Shown one piece after another: positions 7,417 to 13,621 of a DNA stretch of 13,621 nucleotides. The notes under the pieces were generated by a model. The model searched no databases. It saw nothing but the letters and a program-made list of their open reading frames with translations, and was not told the origin of the DNA. The DNA comes from Baffinella frigidus (Eukaryota; Cryptophyceae; Cryptomonadales; Baffinellaceae), in contig MU646311.1 in NCBI GenBank assembly GCA_026770585.1, forward strand, positions 759,900 to 773,520. Direction: 5' to 3'. Position 1 is the first letter of the stretch, and each line of letters starts with the position of its first letter. The position numbers and the translations under genes are program-made.

Positions 7417-7734
7417 TGTGAACAGTGGTAGTAGCTAGTTAGTAGTTAGTTTGGCAAGCTTCCAGCCCTGATGGGCTTTTTTGGGACCTGAAGCGGATCA
7501 AATCTCCTCTACGCTCACCCCCTTTTCAGACTTTGAAAAATTTCAGGCCCCGAAAGGGGATTTGATCCGCTTCAGGGCCCAGAAAAGCCATCCAGGGCTG
7601 GAAGCTTGCGTAACGATAGTGTGAACAGTGGTAGTAGGTAGTTAGTAGTGTGAACAGTGGTAGTAGGTAGTTAGTAGTGTGAACAGTGGTAGTAGGTAGT
7701 TAGTTGTGTGAACAGTGGTGGTAGGTAGTTAGTT
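7417..7734 (-). promoter_or_regulatory. Array of duplicated branch-point/3' splice-site modules
   Basis: Four tandem 29-bp units start at 7619, 7648, 7677 and 7706, and a fifth, slightly different one abuts exon G (7417-7453). In RPB1 sense the unit is TACTAAC followed by a stretch ending CACTGTTCACA. In the unit next to exon G the last bases are CACAG, the real acceptor. In the upstream units they are CACAC, so the AG is missing. The hairpin element at 7454-7609 separates the last unit from the others. Confidence 0.75.
7454..7609. mobile_element. MITE-like hairpin, 51-bp arms
   Basis: gcaagcttccagccctgatg... (7454-7504) pairs with 7559-7609 with about five mismatches; the loop contains a further ccccttttc/gaaagggg pairing. 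It is inserted in the branch-point array, splitting the unit next to exon G from the four distal ones. No coding capacity. Confidence 0.8.
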
Positions 7735-7873
7735 GTGTTGATCACGTTTCAAAAGGACCGAATTACGAATATCAATAATACTCACAATATTATTTGGGAG
7801 TAATAAGAAGGTTAAGAGTATTATTTAGTATATTAAGAAGAAAGAAGACGACGGACCCCTGTTCCGAGAGTGC

Positions 7874-7920
7874 GGGCACCATCGGCGAGAACGTGGGGTC
7901 GTTCTCGTCCTGGTTGATCC
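7874..7920 (-). pseudogene. Acceptor-edge copy of exon G (with a 9-nt insertion)
   Basis: The sense strand reads INQD-END-PTFSPM after an intact CAG acceptor (7923-7921). Exon G itself has INQD-PTFSPM. The inserted Glu-Asn-Asp codons match part of exon F (HENDP), with 14 nt in common (acgagaacgacccc). The frame stays open past PTFSPMVP, so use as an alternative exon cannot be excluded, but no clear donor follows. Confidence 0.65.
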
Positions 7921-7978
7921 CTGTTCCACGCGAGAGAGAGAGCTTTGATGATACCGACACGCTCCAACATAGACCGAA

Positions 7979-8112
7979 GTGCGGCGAGGGTGAGGGCTGA
8001 GGGTTTTAAACCATAAACCCCAAACCCCAAACACTAAACTCTAATCCCTAAACCCAAAACCCTCAGCCCTCAGCCCTCACCCTCAAAACCTCAGCCCTCA
8101 CCCTCGCCGCAC
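7979..8112. repeat. Inverted repeat enclosing telomere-like units
   Basis: gtgcggcgagggtgagggct (from 7979) pairs with the sequence ending at 8112 (arms about 28 bp, one gap). Between the arms are ccccaaa and ccctcag units, G-rich in RPB1 sense, the opposite of the usual orientation in this gene. An inversion of a small block would explain this. Confidence 0.7.
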
Positions 8113-8304
8113 AGAGCAACGGCATAGGTCATGGGAAGGTATCCAACCCTAACGTTCGGATCCCGGGGGGTATCATCTCTGTGAGCACCCCCACAGAAGC
8201 TAAACCTCAAGTGACCCACCCCTCTCATGCCCCTGAAAAGCTCTGTCTGAGCACGCGCACTAGGCCAAGATCGTCGGATACTGGTTGATTCCGGTTCCAC
8301 GACG

Positions 8305-8335
<31 letters not shown>

Positions 8336-8592
8336 GGAGAGAGAGAGAGCTTTTCAGTATCAAGTGTCACTATCAACCGGATGTCCGCGAGCCGCGAGTA
8401 ATGTGACCAACACCGGACATGCGCATGAAAATCACTACACACACTGCCCGACTTGGAACTGATCCCCGGGGTTAAATTGGGTGCTCCAGCATTCTCGAGC
8501 GGTAGTCCCGCACCACAACAGGTTCTACTTCGCAAGGCGTCTATCTAAACCACCCCCCCTACAAAAAAAAAAGGAACTGGGCAAAAAAAAGG
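8113..8592 (-). other. Intron F-G middle part with weak exon G edge copy
   Basis: Mostly unique sequence. 8271-8292 is a decayed copy of the exon G start (sense INQYPTI, with the acceptor CAG changed to CCG). Next to it is a ga microsatellite (8304-8351) followed by a gagagctttt stretch that also flanks the other exon G copy (7930-7945), so a common unit was duplicated. Nothing else was recognised. Confidence 0.5.
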
Positions 8593-8770
8593 GACGCTTG
8601 CAGCAGCGGCGTCATGTTCGGGGGGTCGTTCTCGTGCGCTCTCGTCAATGAAAATTACCACATGACTGGACTATAACAGTAATAGTAAAGAATTTATGCG
8701 AAAATTACTACACAACTGGATTATACTAGTAATAGTAAAACACAATTGTGTGGTAATTTTCGCTGATATA
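8593..8770 (-). repeat. Exon F edge copy (8593-8639) plus MITE-like repeat
   Basis: The sense strand of 8593-8639 reads AHENDPPNMTPLLQA, a diverged copy of exon F. It is joined by ctctcgtcaatgaaaatta to a MITE-like repeat. Within this, 8698-8715 (gcgaaaattactacacaa) and 8746-8763 are 18-bp inverted termini with one mismatch, marking a 66-bp element. Confidence 0.75.
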
Positions 8771-8781
8771 AGCTTGCTTAC

Positions 8782-8860
8782 CAGGAGACCACGGGGCGTG
8801 GAACTGGGCGGGCGACGCGTGCAGCAGCGGCGTCATGTTCGAGTGGTCGTTCTCGTGCGC
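8782..8860 (-). pseudogene. Donor-edge copy of exon F with a strong donor
   Basis: The sense strand encodes AHENDHSNMTPLLHASPAQF and continues HAPWSP-G up to donor G|GTAAGC (8781). This donor matches the consensus better than that of exon F itself (GTACGT). The copy lacks the first part of exon F and its acceptor and is preceded in sense by the MITE-like repeat. It is probably a decoy inside intron F-G. Confidence 0.8.
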
Positions 8861-9035
8861 TCTCGTCAACGAAAATTACTACACAACTACACGAACATTA
8901 CTACACGATTGGACGAAAATTACTACACGACTGGATCATACTAGGAATAGTGAAGAAAATTACTACCCGACTGGATTATACTAGTAATAATAAAGCATCT
9001 ATGCAGTAATTTGTGTAGTAATTTTCGCGGAGATG
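8861..9035 (-). repeat. Compound MITE-like repeat behind the exon F donor
   Basis: Three gaaaattactacac starts, an aata-rich centre with catctatgcagtaatttgtg, and the end gtgtagtaattttcgc. The last 49 bp are identical to the copy past the gene end (5420-5468). A fragment also lies in intron B-C (11448-11493). No coding capacity. Confidence 0.75.
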
Positions 9036-9044
9036 GGTACGTAC

Positions 9045-9171
9045 CCGGGGACCACGGGGCGTGGAACTGGGCCGGGGAGGCGTGCAGCAGCGGCGTCATG
9101 TTGGAGGGGTCGTTCTCGTGCGCGTCGTGGAACGCGATCGGGTCGTCCGTCCCGTCTATCTGCACCGGCAC
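9045..9171 (-). CDS. RPB1: RPB1 exon F: start of linker after the core
   Basis: 127 nt between acceptor CTCAG (ending 9172) and donor GTACGT (9044). It encodes 42 residues from VPVQIDGTDDPIAFHDAHEN to ASPAQFHAPWSP plus one base of the next Gly codon. It follows exon E in phase 0, and the position corresponds to the variable region after GTGxFDL in other RPB1 proteins, so the sequence is not strongly conserved. Support is phase, splice sites and its three copies. A second GT four bases further into the exon could be an alternative donor. Confidence 0.87.
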
Positions 9172-9940
9172 CTGAGAGGGGGGGGTGGGTATATTTAATA
9201 TCGTTTAATATAAAATCTACAAAAGTTAAAAAACGTAATTTTGCATTCAAAAAATAAAAATCCCGCGGGCAGGTTTCGGGCACGGAGACATACCGCCTTC
9301 TGAAGGGCCTCATTATCGAGGAAGAGCTCAAACTCTATACATGTGTTGTATACCGAACATGTGTTGTATTTTATACAAGTCTATATACATGTATTGTATA
9401 GTATATAAAGGTATTGTATATTCTATACATGTATTCTTTACTCTGGACATGGAGAGGAGGGGGGCATACCACCTCCTGAAGAGCCTAAATATCGAGGAAG
9501 AGCTCCAACGATCCCGTCCCGAGGGGACACGCAGGATCCTACGGTAGGACACAGGGACCTACGGTTTTCCTAGGGGTGGTGAATAGATGGCTGATACACT
9601 TAAAAGTGTACATCCTGAGGGAAAACCCGTCCCTGGGAAACCCGATTTAAGCTGCTACGGGTTGTTGGTCAGCGGAGGGAAGACATACCGCCTCCTGAAG
9701 GGCCTCGTTGTCGAGGAAGAGCTCGAAGGACCCCGTCCCGAAGGGGTACAGGTTGCCCGGGATCACGTTCTCCTCTGTACATAAAGTGTACCCTATGTAT
9801 ATGTATTGTATACTGTGTACATGTATGGTATACTATATACATATATTGTATATTCTATACATGTATTGTATACTACATAAATGTATTGTATTTTCTATAC
9901 ATGTATTCTATCATAGGCGAGAGAGGAGAGGGGTTGGTAC
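9172..9940 (-). repeat. Intron E-F: three donor-edge copies of exon E and AT-rich repeats
   Basis: Copies of the end of exon E lie at 9689-9772 (ENVIPGNLYPFGTGSFELFL then DNEALQEA|GTATGT), 9470-9529 (contains a stop; GTATGC) and 9294-9332 (FELFLDNEALQKA|GTATGT). They alternate with AT-rich minisatellites based on tatacatgtattgtat (9336-9433 and 9784-9910). 9175-9270 is A/T-rich unique sequence. The repeating unit is therefore an exon edge, its donor and an intron start. Confidence 0.82.
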
Positions 9941-10040
9941 CGCCTCCTGAAGGGCCTCGTTGTCGAGGAAGAGCTCGAAGGACCCCGTCCCGAGGGGGCA
10001 CAGGTTGCCCAGGATCACGTTCTCGGCGACGCCGAGGCAC
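9941..10040 (-). CDS. RPB1: RPB1 exon E: end of the conserved core
   Basis: 100 nt between acceptor CAG (10043-10041) and donor GTACCA (9940). After completing the Arg codon from exon D it encodes CLGVAENVILGNLCPLGTGS and continues FELFLDNEALQEA. This aligns directly with the end of RPB1 domain 5 in yeast and plants (GVSENVILGQ, GTG-F/S-D/E). The residues belong to the base of the clamp near the exit of the CTD linker. Phase: enters with 1 nt, leaves in phase 0. Confidence 0.95.
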
Positions 10041-10043
10041 CTG

Positions 10044-10320
10044 GTCCATGGTTTGGGGTTTGGGGTTTGGGGTTCAGGTTTTAGGGTTTGGGGTTTGGGG
10101 TTTGGGGTTCAGGTTTTAGGGTTTGGGGTTTCGGGATCAGGTTTTAGGGTTTAGGGTTTGGGGTTTGGGGTCCAGGGTTCAAGGTTCAATGTTTCGGGTT
10201 TCGGTGTTTAGGGTTTGGGGTTTGGGGTTTGGGGTCCAGGGTTCAAGGTTCAATGTTTCGGGTTTCGGGTCCAGGGTTCAAGGTTTCGGGTTTCGGGTTC
10301 GGGGTTTCGGGTTGAGGATT
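10044..10320 (-). repeat. Intron D-E telomere-like array
   Basis: ggtttgg, ggttcagg, ggtttcgg and ggtccagg units on plus (C-rich in RPB1 sense), including a longer-period repeat of about 62 bp (gtccagggttcaaggttcaa at 10169 and 10231). No exon-edge copies. Confidence 0.88.
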
Positions 10321-10327
10321 TAGGCAC

Positions 10328-10371
10328 CTGTCGGGCATCGAGAAGGCTGCCGCCTCGAACAGAATCTCCAC
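10328..10371 (-). CDS. RPB1: RPB1 exon D: 44-nt microexon
   Basis: Between acceptor ATCAG (ending 10372) and donor GTGCCT (10327). It encodes VEILFEAAAFSMPD plus AG, filling exactly the gap between CSFEET (exon C) and CLGVAEN (exon E). Yeast RPB1 reads VEILFEAGASAELDDCRG at this site, so the identity is firm despite the small size. Phase 0 in, 2 nt out. Confidence 0.93.
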
Positions 10372-11175
10372 CTGATTTTTAGAGTTTGGGGTTGAGAATT
10401 GAGCATTGAATTTTAAAAGTTGAGGGGTTAGAATTTAATATTGGGGTTTGAGGGTTGGGGTTTCGGGGGTGGGGGTTACCGTCTCCTCGAAGGAGCAGCG
10501 CATCATGGGGCCCGTCTCGAAGACTCTACACCTTTGAGAAATGTTGAGTGTTTGTACAAGCGATGAGTGATCCAAAAGTCTATGAGACTTTTCTGACCTT
10601 GTGGATTTTTCTGTCCGTATGGATTCTACCCTACAAAAGACTGAGACAGAGCTAGGTACTGACACGCAGCCCGGGGGGCAGAATCCCGATCTGTAAAGCG
10701 ACTGATTGGTAAAGCGACTCTCCCCAGAGGTAGGGGTTACCGTCTCCTCGAAGGAGCAGCGCATCATGGGGCCCGAGTCGATTCGGCAGTGCCGAGAGCT
10801 GTGCCAAATGGCACAGCCCACGTTTCCGAGGAGGGCTCGTTTCTCAAGGCTGATAGACTTGTGTATCACTCAACTCAAGGCTCAAGGGCCTGCCTATGAC
10901 CTGTATCGAGAGTACAAAAGAAGAAGAAGCAGAAGAAGCAGAGCATAGACTGAGGGGGAGGTGGGAGTGGACCGTCTCCTCGAATCCCGATCTGTAAAGC
11001 GACTGATTTGTAAAGCGACTCTCCCAAGGGGTTACCGTCTCCTCGAAGGAGCCCGGGCGCCCCAAATCGGTGAGCCCAAATAGACTGAGGCAGAGCTCGG
11101 AGTGCCTAGGGGCAAGTCCGCAAGACGTTCGTGAAAAACCGGTCAGTGGTTCAGGGTTTCGGGGGTGGGGGTTAC
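10372..11175 (-). repeat. Intron C-D with donor-edge copies of exon C
   Basis: Copies of the end of exon C, most with the GTAACC donor, lie at 11036-11053 (SFEET), 10973-10984 (FEET, GTCCAC), 10741-10774 ([11 protein letters not shown]) and 10490-10520 ([13 protein letters not shown]). Two of them are followed in sense by the same 46-bp sequence (10681-10726 and 10981-11026, containing gtaaagcgact twice). A perfect short hairpin, gctgtgcc-aaat-ggcacagc, sits at 10798-10817. The rest shows no coding potential. Confidence 0.85.
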
Positions 11176-11254
11176 CGTCTCCTCGAAGGAGCAGCGCATC
11201 ATGGGGCCGGTCTCGAGGCGGTTGATGCCGTGCCGCGTGATCGCCATCAGGCAC
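11176..11254 (-). CDS. RPB1: RPB1 exon C: TRHGINR / MRCSFEET core motif
   Basis: 79 nt between acceptor CCCAG (ending 11255) and donor GTAACC (11175). It completes a Gly codon and encodes [20 protein letters not shown] followed by CSFEET. Yeast has TSVTRHGFNR...[11 protein letters not shown] and plants [11 protein letters not shown]...[11 protein letters not shown], so this is an unmistakable RPB1 motif. Cys at the first position is unusual (plants have His, yeast Leu). Three acceptor-edge copies lie upstream and four donor-edge copies downstream. Confidence 0.95.
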
Positions 11255-11935
11255 CTGGGACAGGGGTTGGGGTTGAGTGTTTAGTGTTATTGTTTATTAT
11301 GATTATTACTATTATTATTATAATGATTTATTATTTAGCGAAGCGAGGGTTGAGGGGTTAGAATTGAGGGTTGAGGGGGTAGGGTTTAGGTCTCGAGGCG
11401 GTTGCCGCGTGATCGCCATCCGACACCTGCGGAAAGCGACGACGGCCAACGAAATTTACTACACATAATGATCATACTAGTAATAGTAAAGCTTCTGTTC
11501 ATCAAGGAGGGAGAGGCGGTTGATGCCGTGCCGCGTGATCACCATGAGGCACCTGGGACAGGGTTTGCGGTGGAGTATTAGTGTTTATTATTAATTATTT
11601 ATTATTTATCGTTCATTGTTCATTGTTTATTGATTGGGGAAGAGAAGGTTTTGGGGTGAAGGTTTAGGGTGTGGGGTTGAGGGGTTAGGGTTTAGGTCTC
11701 GAGGCGGTTGATGCCGTGCCGCGTGATCGCCATCAGACACCTGGTTTGGGGTTAGGGTTGAGGGTTGAGGGTTGAGGGTTGAGGGTTTAGTGTTTAGTGT
11801 TTATTGTTTATTGTTCAGGGTTCAGTTGATTTATTGATAGGGTGTGTGGTTTAGGGTTTAAGGTTTAGGTTTTAGGGTTCAGGGTTCAGGGTTCAGGGTT
11901 CAGGGTTCAGGGTTCAGGGTTCAGGGTTCAGCGTA
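11255..11935 (-). repeat. Intron B-C, second half: acceptor-edge copies of exon C
   Basis: Copies of the exon C start with intact CAG acceptors lie at 11391-11426 (CRMAITR, then a deletion), 11513-11552 ([13 protein letters not shown]) and 11696-11740 ([15 protein letters not shown], then a stop). Each is preceded in sense by related sequence: gttgagg units and a ttattgtttatt AT-rich patch (11280-11336, 11572-11632, 11789-11835). A MITE-like fragment lies at 11448-11493 and ggttcag units at 11875-11930. Confidence 0.87.
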
Positions 11936-12549
11936 GGGTAGGGTGCAGGGTTGGTAGGTTGTAGGGTTGGTAGGGTTGGCAGGGTTGGTAGGGTTGGCAG
12001 GGTTGGCAGAGTGTAGGATTGGAAGTGTGTAGGATTGGTAGGGTTGGTAGGGTGTAGGGTTTCGGGTAGGGTTGGATTCGGAGGTACCCGCGGTGGTTCA
12101 TGACGCCGACGAGGCACGCGATGTGCCGGTAGTTGGTTTCAGGGTTCAGGGTTCAGGGTTCAGGGTTTCGGGGTTTTGGTTTAGGGTTCAGCGTGTAGGG
12201 TGTAGGGTGTAGGGTGTAGGGTAGGGTAAAGGGTGTAGTGTAGGGTGTAGGGTGTAGGGTGTAGGGTGCAGGGTGCAGGGTTGGTAGGGTGTAGAGTTGG
12301 TAGGGTTGGTAGGGTTGGTAGGGTTGGCAGGGTTGGTAGGGTTGGTAGGGTTGGTAGGGTTGGTAGGGTGTCGGGTCGAGGGTGTAGAGAGTACCCGCGG
12401 TGGGTCATGACGTCGACGAGGCACGCGATGTGCCGGTAGTTGGTTGAGGGTAGGGCGTACAGTTTAGGGAACACGCAAGGCAGTCACGACCGACCGTCTG
12501 GCTTCGGCGTCCGCGTGACCGGTCACGCGGGCGTGGTTTCGGGGGGTAC
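11936..12549 (-). repeat. Intron B-C, first half: donor-edge copies of exon B and minisatellites
   Basis: Copies of the end of exon B lie at 12395-12441 (NYRHIACLVDVMTHR then GTACTC) and 12088-12134 (NYRHIACLVGVMNHR then GTACCT). After each come minisatellites: ggttggtag units (12290-12370 and 11948-12060) and ggtgtag units (12190-12290). 12480-12540 is unique sequence. Confidence 0.87.
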
Positions 12550-12620
12550 CCGCGGTGGGTCATGACGTCGACGAGGCACGCGATGTGCCGGTAGTTCACG
12601 TACGACGACGCCTTGATCAC
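12550..12620 (-). CDS. RPB1: RPB1 exon B: YVNYRHIACLVDVMTHRG
   Basis: 71 nt between acceptor CCCAG (ending 12621) and donor GTACCC (12549). It encodes VIKASSYVNYRHIACLVDVM followed by THR and GG. Yeast has [21 protein letters not shown] at the same site. It joins exon A in phase 0 (LREIRQ-VIKASS) and exon C with 2 nt (R-G-CLMA). Donor-edge copies lie downstream and one acceptor-edge copy upstream (12846-12894). Confidence 0.95.
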
Positions 12621-12984
12621 CTGGGGTTCGGGTAGGGTTAAGTGTTAGTGATGAGAGATTGGTGCTGAGGGTTCCGGGTGTAGGTGTATAGCCCTACCAT
12701 AGGGAAGAGTCGTACGTGCTATACAGTATAGCTATACACCTTTGAGTAGATTGGGGGTTAAGTGTTTGGATCTTCAGCTCATTGGTGGCACCCACTGCCC
12801 GGTTAGCTACGTGGATTTTTGGCTCCAGAATTCAGCCCTTCCACACGAGGCTATCCATGCGGCGGTAGTTCACGTGCGACCACGCCTTGATGACCTGGGT
12901 TTCGGGTTTAGGGTTGAGTAATTAGTGATTAGTGTTGAGGGTTCTGGGTTCATGGTTCATGGTTCGGGTTTCTGCGTTCTGTGT
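12621..12984 (-). repeat. Intron A-B, acceptor half
   Basis: 12846-12894 is a diverged acceptor-edge copy of exon B (sense VIKAWSHVNYRRMDSLV, acceptor CAG retained). A short inverted-repeat element lies at 12682-12741: aggtgtatagc and gctatacacct, 11 bp exact. The remainder has scattered gggttta/gggttca units (12622-12680 and 12899-12970). Confidence 0.75.
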
Positions 12985-13570
12985 TGATTGATCTCGCGGA
13001 TGAGCAAGGCGCGCCCTCGACAAATATTCCTAGGGTAACTAGCTGAAATCAGGGTAGTTAAGCGTAGGGAGGTGACCTGGCGAATCTCGCGGAGGAGGGC
13101 AGCGCGGACGGTCTGGATGCTATCTTACGGGTGCAATATGCTATCTTAAGGATGGAATATGCCATCTTAAGGGTGGAATATGCTATCTCAAGGGTGGAAT
13201 GTGCTATCTTAAGGGTGGAATATGCTATGTGACATAGATGGGAGGGTGTCAGGAGACCTGGCGAATCTCGCGGAGGAGGGCGGCGCGCACGGCCTCGATG
13301 CTATCTTACGGGTGGAATATGCCATCTTAAGGATGGAATATGCTATCTTAGCCTGATGGCAGAGCGGCAACCTGGCGAATCTCGCGAAGGAGCGCGGACA
13401 GCCTCGATGCCATCTTACGGGTAGATTTTGTGGTATGGTAAAGCTGTGGCGAGGCTAAGATAGCATATTCGTTGAGACCTGGCGAATCTCGCGAAGGAGT
13501 GCAGCGTACGGCTCTCGATGATTTCTTAAGGGTGGAATATGCTATCTTAGCCTGATGGGAGGCTTGAAAC
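12985..13570 (-). repeat. Intron A-B, donor half: five copies of the exon A edge
   Basis: Diverged copies of the exon A end, sense ALLREIRQ followed by GT, lie at 13479-13520 (frameshifted), 13372-13409 (short), 13258-13301 (intact IEAVRAALLREIRQ), 13077-13120 (IQTVRAALLREIRQ) and 12985-13020 (RALLIREINQ). Most are preceded in sense by a tandem satellite of about 21 bp (ctatcttaagggtggaatat; 13119-13226, 13301-13350, 13408-13420, 13521-13550). The real exon A has CTGGGC there instead. Confidence 0.87.
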
Positions 13571-13621
13571 CTGGCGAATCTCGCGGAGGAGGGCAGCGCG
13601 CACGGCCTCGATGCCCAGCAC
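13571..13621 (-). CDS. RPB1: RPB1 exon A (partial, cut by the window edge)
   Basis: The 51 nt visible encode VLGIEAVRAALLREIRQ, ending at CAG before donor GTTTCA (13570). Plant and yeast RPB1 have GIEA.R.AL..E......I just before SYVNYRH, so this directly precedes exon B. The remaining N-terminal two thirds or more of RPB1, including the active site and trigger loop, lie beyond the right edge of the window. Confidence 0.93.

Noticed and set aside
7619-7734. CRISPR-like array of 29-bp repeats
   Set aside because: Units are directly adjacent with no spacers, the context is eukaryotic, and they match the acceptor of exon G.
8470-8530. Possible tRNA-like stretch (gttctcgagcggtagtccc)
   Set aside because: No cloverleaf could be drawn: there is no matching acceptor stem or consistent D and T arms.
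9941-12620. Several tandem RPB1 genes or pseudogenes
   Set aside because: No copy contains more than one exon edge and none spans a whole intron-exon-intron unit; only one complete, in-phase set of exons exists.

Overview
This is nuclear DNA of a eukaryote. Its main content is the 3' part of the gene for the largest subunit of RNA polymerase II (RPB1), on the minus strand from the right edge (13621) to a TGA at 5716-5714. I could join ten exons by hand into one open frame: 1176 nt, 391 residues plus stop. They encode the conserved C-terminal core ([63 protein letters not shown]), a linker, and a C-terminal domain of 28 perfect YSPTSPS heptads ending in YSPG. Only about 15% of this gene segment is exon. 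All nine introns are GT-AG.

A second gene lies tail-to-tail on the plus strand (about 727-4228). It has a long coiled-coil exon (727-1440), two short tentative exons (1574-1669, 2602-2652) and a terminal exon (3154-4228). The terminal exon encodes a CX2CX3HX4C zinc knuckle, a strongly acidic region, Pro/Thr/Lys/Glu-rich repeats and a Gly-rich tail. Whether these exons form one gene is an inference.

The introns are full of degenerate telomere-like minisatellites (CCCTAAA, CCCTGAA, CCCTGGA, GGTGTAG and variants). TTTAGGG-type repeats, the long plant-like RPB1 tail and a TGTAA motif after the plus-strand gene suggest the green lineage (a green alga, perhaps a prasinophyte), but the species cannot be fixed from sequence alone.

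The striking observation is how these introns are built. Behind many donors lie tandem, diverged copies of the last 10-85 nt of the upstream exon with its donor. In front of several acceptors lie copies of the acceptor with the first 20-50 nt of the downstream exon. Intron B-C carries both kinds: donor-edge copies in its first half and acceptor-edge copies in its second. The pattern affects six of the nine RPB1 introns and recurs in the plus-strand gene. Telomere-like repeats mostly show their C-rich strand in the sense direction of the host gene. One acceptor is preceded by a tandem array of its own branch-point module (TACTAAC), with the terminal AG mutated to AC.

Between the two genes (4229-5713) and in some introns there are hairpin (MITE-like) elements, microsatellites, and a stray copy of an RPB1 exon edge fused to a MITE-like repeat.
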